Under the pieces are notes generated by a model. It made no database searches. It was not told where the DNA came from and was given only the letters and a program-made list of their open reading frames with translations. Positions 32,564-41,048 of a stretch of DNA of 55,413 bases are shown piece after piece. Positions within the stretch are counted from its first letter, which is position 1; the number at the start of each line of letters is the position of its first letter. The stretch spans positions 1-55,413 of IMG/VR virus record IMGVR_UViG_3300034027_000007; one strand, written 5' to 3'. Position numbers and translations under genes: made by a program. Origin of the DNA: a virus.

Positions 32564-33070
32564 ATGCCTCGCGAGTTTTTAAGTACAGCAGAAATTTACC
32601 TAGTAAATGAAGCTAGCGTCGATCCGCAAAGTGGAAATTTTGCTAACGCGGCACAGATTCACGTCCCTTTGTACGCATCAAATGTTACAATCCCTTTTTC
32701 GATGTCTACCGAAGACATTAAGTTTCTAGGGACTAACGGGAGTTACACGCAGGTTATGGGCCCGGAACCTACCCGCTTAGAAATGAACATCACATCATGG
32801 ACAGTTCAATTCTTAAAAGCAATTTTGGGAAGGGATGAAAACAACCGAGTATTTAGTAAATACGTCACTTTTCTGATACAAGCTAAAAAGCAAGAACAGG
32901 GAAGCAACGACCGAAAAAACGTGCAGTTTATTGTGTTTGGGCGGTTTATTGAAGGCGATTTGCTTTCATTAGAAGCCGGAGCGGCGCAAAGCACTGACTA
33001 TACGTTTAGTGCTGAATACATAACCATCAAGACTGAGAACGAATCGCTCGTGTACAACTTAGTAGGATAA
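32564..33070 (+). CDS. Tail tube protein (168 aa)
   Basis: P2 FII-like tube subunit: STAEIYLVNEA near the start, STEDIKFLGTNGSYTQVMG, LEMNITSWTVQFLKAI and VFGRFIEGDLLSLEAG, then DYTFSAEYITI. Size and place directly after the sheath fit. AAAGGAG lies about 10 nt before the ATG. Confidence 0.85.
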   Translation: MPREFLSTAEIYLVNEASVDPQSGNFANAAQIHVPLYASNVTIPFSMSTEDIKFLGTNGSYTQVMGPEPTRLEMNITSWTVQFLKAILGRDENNRVFSKYVTFLIQAKKQEQGSNDRKNVQFIVFGRFIEGDLLSLEAGAAQSTDYTFSAEYITIKTENESLVYNLVG

Positions 33071-33083
33071 ACAAGGTTAAATC

Positions 33084-33839
33084 ATGACAACAACAACGAC
33101 TAAACCAAAAACAGCAACAGCACCCGCACCCGCACACACAACAGAAACACCTACAGAAACAGCAATTGAGGTAATAGACAATCAAGCAGCTATCATCCCA
33201 GAAATTGACGGTTTAGAAGATGAAGAAATAGGGGAAGCGGTACTTAAACAGTTTGTACCGGGTAGTATTTTTTACGACTACCAAACCATCTTAAAAAACA
33301 AGAAAAGAGAAGCAAAAACACCAGCCGAAACGATGCGAGCCGTCTATGAGGCACAAGTCTGGTTATTGTGCCAAGTCTACGAACTGTTAGAGCCGGACGG
33401 TAAAAAACGGCCGCTAGGTTTAGAGGACGTGTCTTTTATGGGAGGCGAACAGCTTGCCGGAGCCGTTGGCGGATTAATGACGGTCGATTTGACTGTTAAT
33501 TTTTTAGACCAAAAAAACAGTCTCGAAACTAGCTGGCACTTTGAAGTAGTAGAGACAGGGCAACGCTTCCGCGTTAAGAAATTAAGCGTAGAAAAAGGCA
33601 TTGAAGTACAGTCTAAAAGTTCGGAAGATCCATCGGGAATCGAGCTAAATAAATGGCTAATAACTGAACGAATAACGCTAAACGGCGAGCCAATCACAAT
33701 GGAGATGTTTGAAGAAGTATTAAATTTTGAGGTGACAGTATTACTGTCAAATAAAATAAATTTTTTGTTAACGCAATCCCTACCAGAGAAGACATCCTTT
33801 GCTATACGCGGTTCACGAAGTGGACGTACTCAGACATAA
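33084..33839 (+). CDS. Tail assembly chaperone, short form (251 aa)
   Basis: It lies between tube and tape measure, the position of P2 gene E. The N-terminus is a Thr/Pro/Ala-rich linker; the rest is acidic and mixed. The heptamer T_TTT_TTG at 33761-33767 is in the correct phase for a -1 shift (codons 226-228). The shifted frame continues for 54 more codons to 33931. Confidence 0.75.
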   Translation: MTTTTTKPKTATAPAPAHTTETPTETAIEVIDNQAAIIPEIDGLEDEEIGEAVLKQFVPGSIFYDYQTILKNKKREAKTPAETMRAVYEAQVWLLCQVYELLEPDGKKRPLGLEDVSFMGGEQLAGAVGGLMTVDLTVNFLDQKNSLETSWHFEVVETGQRFRVKKLSVEKGIEVQSKSSEDPSGIELNKWLITERITLNGEPITMEMFEEVLNFEVTVLLSNKINFLLTQSLPEKTSFAIRGSRSGRTQT

Positions 33840-33931
33840 AGGATATGGATTGCGATGAATTTCAAAAATGGGTATCTACAGCCGTTAACCTAATCGAGAA
33901 AGAAATTGCAGCCCAAAAACATCAAAAATAA
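33761..33931 (+). CDS. Tail chaperone frameshift extension (E'-like)
   Basis: The -1 frame is open from 33755 to the TAA at 33929-33931 and encodes a protein-like tail (VNAIPTREDILCYTRF, then DIKDMDCDEFQKWVS, then a helix ending AAQKHQK). It has no good start of its own before an internal ATG at 33845. A -1 shift at T_TTT_TTG would give a product of about 282 residues. Frameshifted tail chaperones with a helical C-terminus are well known in phages, including P2 E/E'. Confidence 0.7.
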   Translation, partial: FFVNAIPTREDILCYTRFTKWTYSDIKDMDCDEFQKWVSTAVNLIEKEIAAQKHQK

Positions 33932-33933
33932 AA

Positions 33934-33961
33934 GCCGCCCGCGTTAGTCGAAACGGGCGGC
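33934..33961. other. GC-rich hairpin after the tail chaperone
   Basis: GCCGCCCG and CGGGCGGC with a 12-nt loop, 3 nt after the frameshift stop. There is no T tract, so an mRNA processing or pausing role is more likely than termination. Confidence 0.55.
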
Positions 33962-34005
33962 TCGTGCTTCATGGTCATGCCCAATTATAAGCCAATAAAT
34001 TTTAG

Positions 34006-37000
34006 ATGGCCGAATCGCGAGTAAAGATTTTTATAACTGCTATTGATGAAGCGAGCCAAACGTTTTCTAACGTTATGGACAGTAGTGAATCAATGGCAGC
34101 TAGACTCTCGCGGACGGGCGATACTCTGGGCGAATTGGGACAGCTTGCCTCGGACTTCACAGAACCTCTGGCTAAGGGTTTAAAAGCCAGTAAGAACGCC
34201 GCGATCGAATTCGAGTCAGGAATGGCCGAAGTGCGGAAAACGACCGGGTTAGGCGCGGTACAAACTGCCGAGCTAGGTAACGAGATTAAAAAACTCTCTC
34301 GAACAATTCCCCTCACCACACAGGAATTAACCGAGATAGGCGTTGCTGCGGGACAAAGCGGCATCGCAATGAACGATATACCAGCCTATATTAAAGACAT
34401 TTCAAAAGCATCCGTTGCACTCGCAGTTGATACAGATAAAGCGGGTTTGGCGTTTGGTAGATTAGCCAACGTTTACGGAATGTCTACTAAAGAAATACCC
34501 AAACTAGCCGCAGCAATTAATGTTTTAGGTGATAGTTCTGTAGCCTCCGAGGCTGAGATTTTAAACGTAATTATGCGGACTGCTGCACTCAGTCGGCAAG
34601 CTAATTTAACAGCTAAAGACAGCGCGGCTCTAGGCGCTTCTTTTGTTAGTTTGGGTATGGCGCCAAATGTTGCAGCCACTGCTATCAATGCACTTTTGAG
34701 TCGCATGACTACCGCAGAAATACAATCGGCTCGCTTCCAAAAGGGGTTAGCAATGATTGGTATGAGCGGGCAAGAATTGCAAAACATGACCTCGAAAAAC
34801 GGGGTACAGGCAATTTTTGCTTTAGGTCAAGCTGTTGATAAATTAGATCCGCAAGCTAGAGCGCAAGCAATCGGGTTGATGTTTGGCGCTGAACATTCCG
34901 ATAATGTTGGGGTATTTCTTGACAGAATGGAAGTTTTTAACAGCGCTTTGGGTAGCGTTGCAAACGACCAGCAAAATGTCAATCGATACAATGAGGTGTT
35001 TGCTACACAGCTAGACACAACCGAATCAAAAATGCAGTTGTTAACTAATTCTTTTCACGAATTAGCAATTGAAATAGGAACGGCTTTACTACCAGGAATT
35101 AAAGCCTTTGCTGCGTTTTTGACCCCAATTATCAACAAAACAACAGAATTCGCCGCCAAACACCCCAACATAGTCAGGCTTGGCTCGGCACTGGCAGGCT
35201 TAGCTATCTCGATCGGGCCCCTCCTGCTCGGACTGTCAGCACTGGCTAAAGCTTGGGGCTTCTTTAGTGCCGGGATACCCATCGTTGCCGCGCTCAGCAA
35301 CCAATTCTTAGGTATTGGCAACCCTATCTCAAAATTCTTGAACTGGCTAGCTAAGGGCAACCAGCGGCTGTTAGGAATGGGAGACGCGGCGCAAGGTATC
35401 AAGCCGCCAGAGGTCGGAGAGCTACCAACCGTTAAGAAGTGTTTGCCTATATGTATATGCCCTGAAATTTGCACCGGATTTGAAACTAAGTTAAAAAGTT
35501 TAGTTGAAAAACTAGATATTTGTATTCCTGTCTGCATTTGTCCAGAAGATGTAAACAAGGGCAAAATAAAAAAACCGACCGAAAAATTAGATACAGAAAC
35601 ACCAACACCAACACCAACACCAGAAAAACCAGTACAAACACAAATTCCGGTTAATGTAGAAACACCAAAACCGGAAGAAAAACCCGCAGAAAAACAGAAT
35701 TTAAGTTTGCCCCAAATTGCGATGCTAGTTGCAGCCCTGGGGGCTGCTGTCGTTGCTGTTCAAAAATTAACTGATAGTAACGCAAGTTTGGGCGAAAAAG
35801 TAGTTAGTGCCGCCACTGCAATCGGTGCGGGCATAGCAGCAAAAAACGTTTTAAATCAGGAGAAAACTGAGCAGCAAAACGCCGCAGAAGTGGCAGCAAT
35901 TCAACAGCAAGCAGCCCAACAGTTAGGCGCGGCGCAAATAGCCAACGCGCAAGAATTAGCCAACGTACAGCGCACAAATCAAGCCGCTGAAATTGCAACA
36001 GCCGACAAAATAGCGGCGGGTAAACTGTTAGCACAACAGGCATCAAATCAACTCGCCAACCAACAGTTAGCGGCGCAACTAGCAGCTCAAAGAGCGGGTG
36101 CGGCAGTCGAGACAGAGAAAACGCGGGCGGTCACGGCGCAACAAGTAGCGGCAACAGCAGCCCAAGCTCAAATCATGCTCGCGGCGCGATCGCAGATGGC
36201 AGCAACTGATATTGCAGCCGCACAAGCGATCGGCGCTCAACAAGTGGCTACAGCCCAACAGGTAGGCGCTCAACAAGCAGCAGCCGCGCAACAAGTCGCA
36301 GCGCAACAAGTGGCTACAGCCCAACAAGTCGCAGGGATTCAGGCAGAAGCCGCACAAAAGGCAGCAGCCGCCGCAGAAGCTAAGGCGAAAGCTGAGGCTG
36401 AGGCAGCAGCCGCCGCACCGCCGCCGCCCCCTCCTGCTAGCTCTGGCGGCGGTGGGATGCTCAAAAATGCTCTGATGCTGGGGGCGGGTGCTTTAGGGTT
36501 GGGCGGTGTTGCCTTTGCTGTGTCTAAAGTTGCGGGCGGGTTGGGCGGCGCTGTTGGTGGCTTGTTCAACGCAACCAAAACAGTAGCCGGGGCGGTCGGT
36601 AAAGTTGCGGGCGGCGTCGGTAAGGTTGGCGGGGCTGTTGGTGGGTTTGTTGAAAAAGGCAATCAAATCTCGCGGGGCGTTGGCGGTGTCGCGGGCGGCG
36701 CGATCGGTACGGGTATCCGTACTTTTCAAGCTGGCAACACTGCGGCACAAGGTATCGGTCAAATTGCGGGTACTGGCATCGGGGGAGCGATTAAGTCGAT
36801 CGGCGCTGTAAACGGTATTGCTAAAGATGCCGGGGCTTCTATCGGGCAAGCGCTCGGCAGTGCCATCAAAGGTACTCAATCCCTAAGCGCGGCGGCTAAC
36901 TCGGCAGGCAGCGGTATCGCCGGGGCTTTCAGCAAGGCCGGCAACACCATCGCGGGTTCTGTGGCTCGCGTCGGTACTGTTACCAACAGCGCCGCCGCAA

Positions 37001-37914
37001 ATATGGGGGGCGCTTGGTCTAAAGTCCAGAAAGCCGCCGGAGTAACTAAAAATGCTTTAACAAATTTTGGAACACCTGCCGCCAGTGCCAAAACAGGCAT
37101 TGTATCCACAATCGGAAAAACGGCAGACGGCGCAATCAGGCAAGCGCAAGGGCTGATCGGCAATATGTTTAGCGGCGCTTCAAAGCTGGCATCATCCCCC
37201 GCTAGCAAATTGATCGGCCCTGTGGCTGCTAGTGTCGCCGGGACGGTGGGTGCGGCATCGTTGGCAGGGAATCAATCAGAAGTAACCGCGCCGCCGCCTA
37301 CACCCGCACAAGAGCCGCTTATTGTGCCGCCTACACCCGCAGCAGCAGATTTAAGCCCAACAAACACCATCAGCAAGTTTACCCGCCGCGCCGCCCCCAC
37401 TACTCCGAGCGCTGACTTGGCCGCCACTGCGAGCGCGGTAGAAAAGAATAATATTGTGCCGCTGGTAAGGTCTAGCAACAGCAGCGGGCGAGCTATCTCG
37501 TCAGGATTGGCACAGGGCATAAATGAAAGCCGGCCACAGGCAGAGCTAGCAGCGGCGGGTCTAGCTCAGACGATAAGCGACTATTTACCCAGATCGCCCG
37601 CAGAACGGGGGCCGCTTGCCGATTTGGATCAAACGGGTTTTGGCTTGACTCAAGAATTTCTCAAAGGTATTGACGGCGGGGCGATACAGAGCAAGTTTGA
37701 GGAAGTGTTGAACCCGCCGTCAAAGTTTGAAGGGTTAAGCGTTGACAACAGCAGCGGGGGCGGTAACAATACCGTTACCAATACTTTTGCTCCCCAGTAC
37801 ACAATCTCGACAGGGGACGGTAAAGATTTAATAGCAGAGCTAGAAAAACGCGATCGTCAGTTCTTTGATTTTTTCAAACGCACTCAAGAGCAATTTAGCC
37901 GGGGTCAGTTCTAG
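34006..37914 (+). CDS. Tape measure protein (1302 aa)
   Basis: Sets tail length. Residues about 60-350 match the TP901/Mu-type tape measure core (KLSRTIPLTTQELTEIGVAA, LAFGRLANVYGMSTKEIP, ALGASFVSLGMAPNVAATA). A hydrophobic segment lies at about 385-425. Residues about 478-520 form a Cys-rich insert with two copies of C-x-P-x-C-x-C-P-E. A Thr-Pro hinge follows. Residues 625-805 are an Ala/Gln coiled repeat (QQVATAQQVGAQQ-like). Residues 820-1200 are Gly/Ala-rich and weakly hydrophobic. The end is IAELEKRDRQFFDFFKRTQEQ. The Cys-rich insert is not usual. Confidence 0.9.
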   Translation: MAESRVKIFITAIDEASQTFSNVMDSSESMAARLSRTGDTLGELGQLASDFTEPLAKGLKASKNAAIEFESGMAEVRKTTGLGAVQTAELGNEIKKLSRTIPLTTQELTEIGVAAGQSGIAMNDIPAYIKDISKASVALAVDTDKAGLAFGRLANVYGMSTKEIPKLAAAINVLGDSSVASEAEILNVIMRTAALSRQANLTAKDSAALGASFVSLGMAPNVAATAINALLSRMTTAEIQSARFQKGLAMIGMSGQELQNMTSKNGVQAIFALGQAVDKLDPQARAQAIGLMFGAEHSDNVGVFLDRMEVFNSALGSVANDQQNVNRYNEVFATQLDTTESKMQLLTNSFHELAIEIGTALLPGIKAFAAFLTPIINKTTEFAAKHPNIVRLGSALAGLAISIGPLLLGLSALAKAWGFFSAGIPIVAALSNQFLGIGNPISKFLNWLAKGNQRLLGMGDAAQGIKPPEVGELPTVKKCLPICICPEICTGFETKLKSLVEKLDICIPVCICPEDVNKGKIKKPTEKLDTETPTPTPTPEKPVQTQIPVNVETPKPEEKPAEKQNLSLPQIAMLVAALGAAVVAVQKLTDSNASLGEKVVSAATAIGAGIAAKNVLNQEKTEQQNAAEVAAIQQQAAQQLGAAQIANAQELANVQRTNQAAEIATADKIAAGKLLAQQASNQLANQQLAAQLAAQRAGAAVETEKTRAVTAQQVAATAAQAQIMLAARSQMAATDIAAAQAIGAQQVATAQQVGAQQAAAAQQVAAQQVATAQQVAGIQAEAAQKAAAAAEAKAKAEAEAAAAAPPPPPPASSGGGGMLKNALMLGAGALGLGGVAFAVSKVAGGLGGAVGGLFNATKTVAGAVGKVAGGVGKVGGAVGGFVEKGNQISRGVGGVAGGAIGTGIRTFQAGNTAAQGIGQIAGTGIGGAIKSIGAVNGIAKDAGASIGQALGSAIKGTQSLSAAANSAGSGIAGAFSKAGNTIAGSVARVGTVTNSAAANMGGAWSKVQKAAGVTKNALTNFGTPAASAKTGIVSTIGKTADGAIRQAQGLIGNMFSGASKLASSPASKLIGPVAASVAGTVGAASLAGNQSEVTAPPPTPAQEPLIVPPTPAAADLSPTNTISKFTRRAAPTTPSADLAATASAVEKNNIVPLVRSSNSSGRAISSGLAQGINESRPQAELAAAGLAQTISDYLPRSPAERGPLADLDQTGFGLTQEFLKGIDGGAIQSKFEEVLNPPSKFEGLSVDNSSGGGNNTVTNTFAPQYTISTGDGKDLIAELEKRDRQFFDFFKRTQEQFSRGQF

Positions 37915-37940
37915 CAAGATAGGGTAAGATAGGCAATAAA

Positions 37941-37964
37941 AAACCGCCCCTCTCAAGGCGGTTT
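37941..37964. terminator. Terminator
   Basis: AAACCGCC and GGCGGTTT with an 8-nt loop and flanking A and T tracts lie between the tape measure gene and a convergent minus-strand gene. A GATAGGGTAAGATAGG block (37917-37932) stands before it. Confidence 0.8.
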
Positions 37965-37981
37965 GCTTATGGCTTATAAGT

Positions 37982-38305
37982 TTAATTTACCATCCAGTCT
38001 GCCAAGTCGGCTAAATGCTGGGGTAGGGTTTGATACTGGCTGCACTCTTTCAGAGGCTCCATCAACCCGCAGGGGTTGGGGTTATTGGGGATGTAAAACT
38101 CGCCGTTTTCAAACTTTACACGATCGACTAAACGACCCTGACCGCACTCCCTCAAAGCTTCAAAAACCAGACACGCCACGGCTTTAGTTGCCTGCGACGG
38201 CAGATCCTTAAAAAACGGATCGTTTTCAGTTTGAAATACTTGCTCGGCTGTCAAGCGGGCCCAGAGTTCGGCGGTGGTTGTGTTGTTAAAAAAATCAGAT
38301 CCCAT
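37982..38305 (-). CDS. Hypothetical protein (107 aa)
   Basis: No family recognised. It is acidic with Cys residues (ACLVFEALRECGQGRL, NPNPCGLMEPLKECSQY). It has its own conserved promoter (-10 at 38340-38345) and lies as an inserted minus-strand unit within the tail region, like an independently regulated moron. Confidence 0.75.
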   Translation of the reverse strand: MGSDFFNNTTTAELWARLTAEQVFQTENDPFFKDLPSQATKAVACLVFEALRECGQGRLVDRVKFENGEFYIPNNPNPCGLMEPLKECSQYQTLPQHLADLADWMVN

Positions 38306-38318
38306 AATGTTTAAGCGG

Positions 38319-38360
38319 TTAAGGTGGTTTGCTTACTACACTATACCACCCTATCTTAAA
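38319..38360 (-). promoter_or_regulatory. GATAGGG-type promoter with leader element
   Basis: On the minus strand TTTAAGATAGGGTGG is followed by TATAGTGTA (-10 at 38340-38345) and GCAAACCACCTTAA (38319-38332), 14 nt before the ATG at 38305. It is a near copy of the block at 11043-11130. Confidence 0.7.
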
Positions 38361-38434
38361 CAGTCTGGAAAGTTTGCAAAAAAAAGACCGCTTGACAGGA
38401 GCGGCTCGGACAAGTGTTTGAGATCGAGAACAGA

Positions 38435-38830
38435 TTATAGCACGTTAAGTTCTAATTGCAACTGCTGGGGGTAGCCTGTGTTTTGGCGCGATCGGCGGCG
38501 TTCTGCCTTCATTGCTAGCTTTAATTTAGCTAGCTCTCGCAAGTGCGGAACCATCGGGCCGATCTGGGGGTAAATGGTGTAATTGACGCCGGGTTTTGAG
38601 CGGCACAGCGTCAGGGCAAAAGTCAAACACCGGGTGCTTATCCGCATTTTGTTTTCGATGACGATATAATCTAAGCCCTCGATGTATTTTGCCTCAACAA
38701 GCTTGCGGGTATAAGCTCGGCTGGAATAATTGCAAACTTTGGTTAATTGCTCTACAGTAAAAGGAAAATCCGGGTAATTCGGATCGGGTGCGATTGGGTT
38801 GCGCGTTGCTGTAATGCGTGTTATATTCAT
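38435..38830 (-). CDS. Antirepressor-like DNA-binding protein (131 aa)
   Basis: FTVEQLTKVCNYSSRAYTRK, GLDYIVIENKMRISTRCLTF and CRSKPG follow the outline of AntA-type antirepressor N-terminal domains. The 116-aa gene at 52481 has the same plan (VWEVLGYRNRNQAGRRL, GYDYIKYLTP, YLLSIEGFRALAMV). The C-terminus is basic (AMKAERRRSRQN). The call is by pattern only. Confidence 0.5.
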   Translation of the reverse strand: MNITRITATRNPIAPDPNYPDFPFTVEQLTKVCNYSSRAYTRKLVEAKYIEGLDYIVIENKMRISTRCLTFALTLCRSKPGVNYTIYPQIGPMVPHLRELAKLKLAMKAERRRSRQNTGYPQQLQLELNVL

Positions 38831-38936
38831 TTTGTTGATTTGTCGATCGAGAGTACGGTAAAGGCGGGCGAGAGGTCTAAGGCTCTGCCTGTCTTAAACT
38901 AAGATAACATAACCACAAACAATTATCAGGAGGTTA

Positions 38937-38972
38937 ATGCACGGTGAATTAAATCAAACGGATCGGGTATAA
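38937..38972 (+). CDS. Possible 11-codon leader peptide
   Basis: CAGGAGG stands 4 nt before an ATG that opens an 11-codon frame (MHGELNQTDRV). Two hairpins follow (38998-39031, 39056-39083) before the tail U gene. The arrangement resembles an attenuation leader, but no codon enrichment is seen. Confidence 0.35.
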   Translation: MHGELNQTDRV

Positions 38973-38997
38973 GTTTTAACTTGGGCAAGTTGTATCA

Positions 38998-39031
38998 AAG
39001 CTCGCAGAGATGGGTCACTCACTGCGAGCTT
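38998..39031 (+). promoter_or_regulatory. Leader hairpin 1
   Basis: AAGCTCGCAG and CTGCGAGCTT form a 10-bp stem with a 14-nt loop, followed by AAAATTTTG. It lies upstream of the second tail gene block. Confidence 0.6.
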
Positions 39032-39055
39032 AAAATTTTGATAATATTAGTAAAT

Positions 39056-39083
39056 AAATCAGCCGCTATTTAAGGGCTGATTT
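39056..39083 (+). promoter_or_regulatory. Leader hairpin 2
   Basis: AAATCAGCC and GGCTGATTT form a 9-bp stem with a 10-nt loop, ending in TTTG. It could be a weak terminator or attenuator 33 nt before the ATG at 39117. Confidence 0.6.
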
Positions 39084-39116
39084 GTAGTTATTAAGTTATT
39101 TAGCGAGGGTTAAATC

Positions 39117-39581
39117 ATGTTTGGCTACTATGGGCCGCTAACAATCCACCGCGCTACAACCTCGCGAAAATCGGGATTTTGGCCAGTAGCCGAGGCTGAT
39201 GTCAGTTTGGGCATCCCGTCGCTGCAACTTGTCAGCCGCAAACTTAAGGATTTTGAGCTTGAGTTGAGTCTGGTAGGGCCGACAGCAGACCAAGAGCGGG
39301 ATGCGTGGGAAATGCTCGCAGAGAGCCGCGAGCCGCAACTGTTAACCGTAGCGGGCAAACCTCTGGGATACTGGTTAATAACTGCTAATGTCGAGGAAAT
39401 TATACACGCGATCGACAGCAGTATAGATTATATAAAATTGCGAGTTACATTTAAAGAGCAAGGGGCGTTTTTGTGGGTTGGTAATTATCCCCCATACGAA
39501 CCGCCACCAACAGTCAGAAGGACTGCCGAGGCTGGAGTATCTGGACTTTCTCAGGGTGTATTGAATTGGTTAAAAAAATAG
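39117..39581 (+). CDS. Tail protein U (P2 gpU-like, 154 aa)
   Basis: SLQLVSRKLKDFELELSL, RDAWEMLAESREPQLLTVAGKPLGYWLIT and a final DYIKLRVTFKEQ fit the P2 gpU family. Size and position after the tape measure agree. Two minus-strand genes interrupt the usual order. Confidence 0.75.
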   Translation: MFGYYGPLTIHRATTSRKSGFWPVAEADVSLGIPSLQLVSRKLKDFELELSLVGPTADQERDAWEMLAESREPQLLTVAGKPLGYWLITANVEEIIHAIDSSIDYIKLRVTFKEQGAFLWVGNYPPYEPPPTVRRTAEAGVSGLSQGVLNWLKK

Positions 39582-39582
39582 A

Positions 39583-39891
39583 ATGGTATACACAATTAAC
39601 ATTATTTACGATCGAGCTTGGCACGTCCCCAGTAACACTTTAAACCCTACAACAGCGGTAATTCCTGCACATTTAATTGCTTTGCGCGGTTGGTCGCTGA
39701 CTGTTTTAATCAACGAGATTTTTTCGGAAGATTTTAAAACAGTTTTTACTAAAAACGAAAACTTGATTCACAATTCACCCTCAGAGGTAATTTTGATAGA
39801 TTCCCGGCTAACCCGCGAGCAAGTGGTAAGGCTTGATATGATGTATAGTGACGAGCCGGATAGAGTAAAATCGGTATTTTTATGCAGGTAA
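39583..39891 (+). CDS. Hypothetical tail protein (102 aa)
   Basis: No family recognised. It starts 1 nt after the stop of the U gene and overlaps the next gene by 10 nt, so it belongs to the tail operon. It is beta-rich at both ends (YTINIIYDRAW, SEVILIDSRL). Confidence 0.7.
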   Translation: MVYTINIIYDRAWHVPSNTLNPTTAVIPAHLIALRGWSLTVLINEIFSEDFKTVFTKNENLIHNSPSEVILIDSRLTREQVVRLDMMYSDEPDRVKSVFLCR

Positions 39892-41048
39892 AAACAGCAC
39901 CGTTTGACCGCTGGGACACGATCGCTCTGAGAGTTTACAATTTACCCGAGCTAGGATGGGCGATCGCTGATGCCAACCCAGAGTTAGCCGATCAGTTGGT
40001 GCTGTCGGCCGGCTTGACTGTTAATATCCCGGATTTAAACGCACTGAGGCGACCGCTTACCGCCGCCAACCCAGCGAGAGAAGATGGCGGCCAATTTCTG
40101 GGACTGCCGCCAGATGTACCCAGAGCGCCGGCCGTGCCTTCGGGCCCGGTCGCAGGTGATTATATACCGATGTCAGCAATTGGCGTTACAGTTGCGCCGT
40201 TAGAAGCCGGCCTTGTCCCGTTAGCGCGGCTACCCGCTTACCCAACACTGACAAGCTTGGGGGCTGTTTCAACAGCAACTTTTAACAGTTCAATAGCTAA
40301 TTTTGTCACCACAACCGCGTTAAATAGCGCAATAGCTAATTTTGTCACTACAACCGCGTTAAATAGCGCAATAGCTAATTTTGTCACTACAACCGCGTTA
40401 AACACTGCGATAGCTAATTTTGTCACCACAACCGCGTTAAATAATACAATTGCTAATTATGTCACTACAAGCACATACAATACAGGTATTTCTAATTTGG
40501 TCACTACAAACACATTTAACACAACTTTGAGCGGGTATGTCACAACAAGTAATTTAAATACTGCATTAAACAACTACATACTCTCTAATCAAATTGGTAC
40601 TACCATACCATCAATGACAAGCGGAAAGGTAAACCCGCAATACTTAGACTATCCAACTTTGACAACTCTAAACGCAGTCAGTAAAGATAGCGTTGATGAG
40701 ACAATTAACGGTAACAAACATTTTACAGGGTTTACCAGACTTGGGGATGATTCTATTAAGAAAAAGACAGTACAAGGCATAACAAACGCCGGACAAGGGC
40801 AACAGGTTAGCGTTACTCACGGCGTCAACGCTACTAAAATTAGGTCGGTTAGCGGCAATATTTTTTACACGGCGTCCGCCTTTCCTTTGGCTGATAATTT
40901 ACCCTCTGTGCCTATTATGGGAAAACAGGCAGGTTTTGCCAGCACTATCAACATCAGCGGAACGTCAATTAATGTTATTAACGATGCGAGCAATTCAGGT
41001 TCGATTCTCAGCAGACCTTTTATACTAACAATTGAATACACATCATAA
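39882..41048 (+). CDS. Tail protein X (LysM-like) fused to a repeat fibre (388 aa)
   Basis: Residues 1-55 are a gpX/LysM-like domain (FDRWDTIALRVYNLPELGWAIADANPEL). Residues about 130-240 contain a 13-residue repeat (AIANFVTTTALNS) of fibre type, and the C-terminal part is a beta-rich fibre tip (GNKHFTGFTRLG, IRSVSGNIFYTASAFPL). In P2 gpX is a separate protein of about 67 residues, so this is a fusion. It overlaps its neighbours by 10 nt and 1 nt. Confidence 0.75.
   Translation: MQVKTAPFDRWDTIALRVYNLPELGWAIADANPELADQLVLSAGLTVNIPDLNALRRPLTAANPAREDGGQFLGLPPDVPRAPAVPSGPVAGDYIPMSAIGVTVAPLEAGLVPLARLPAYPTLTSLGAVSTATFNSSIANFVTTTALNSAIANFVTTTALNSAIANFVTTTALNTAIANFVTTTALNNTIANYVTTSTYNTGISNLVTTNTFNTTLSGYVTTSNLNTALNNYILSNQIGTTIPSMTSGKVNPQYLDYPTLTTLNAVSKDSVDETINGNKHFTGFTRLGDDSIKKKTVQGITNAGQGQQVSVTHGVNATKIRSVSGNIFYTASAFPLADNLPSVPIMGKQAGFASTINISGTSINVINDASNSGSILSRPFILTIEYTS
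40277..40550 (+). repeat. 39-bp coding repeats in the X-fibre gene
   Basis: Units of 39 bp beginning near 40292, 40331, 40370, 40409 and 40448, then more divergent copies. The first four are nearly identical at DNA level and encode AIANFVTTTALNS. Confidence 0.8.

Noticed and set aside
34002-37520. Many minus-strand ORFs opposite the tape measure gene
   Set aside because: They follow from the Ala/Gln/Gly-rich codons of the tape measure and have no start signals.
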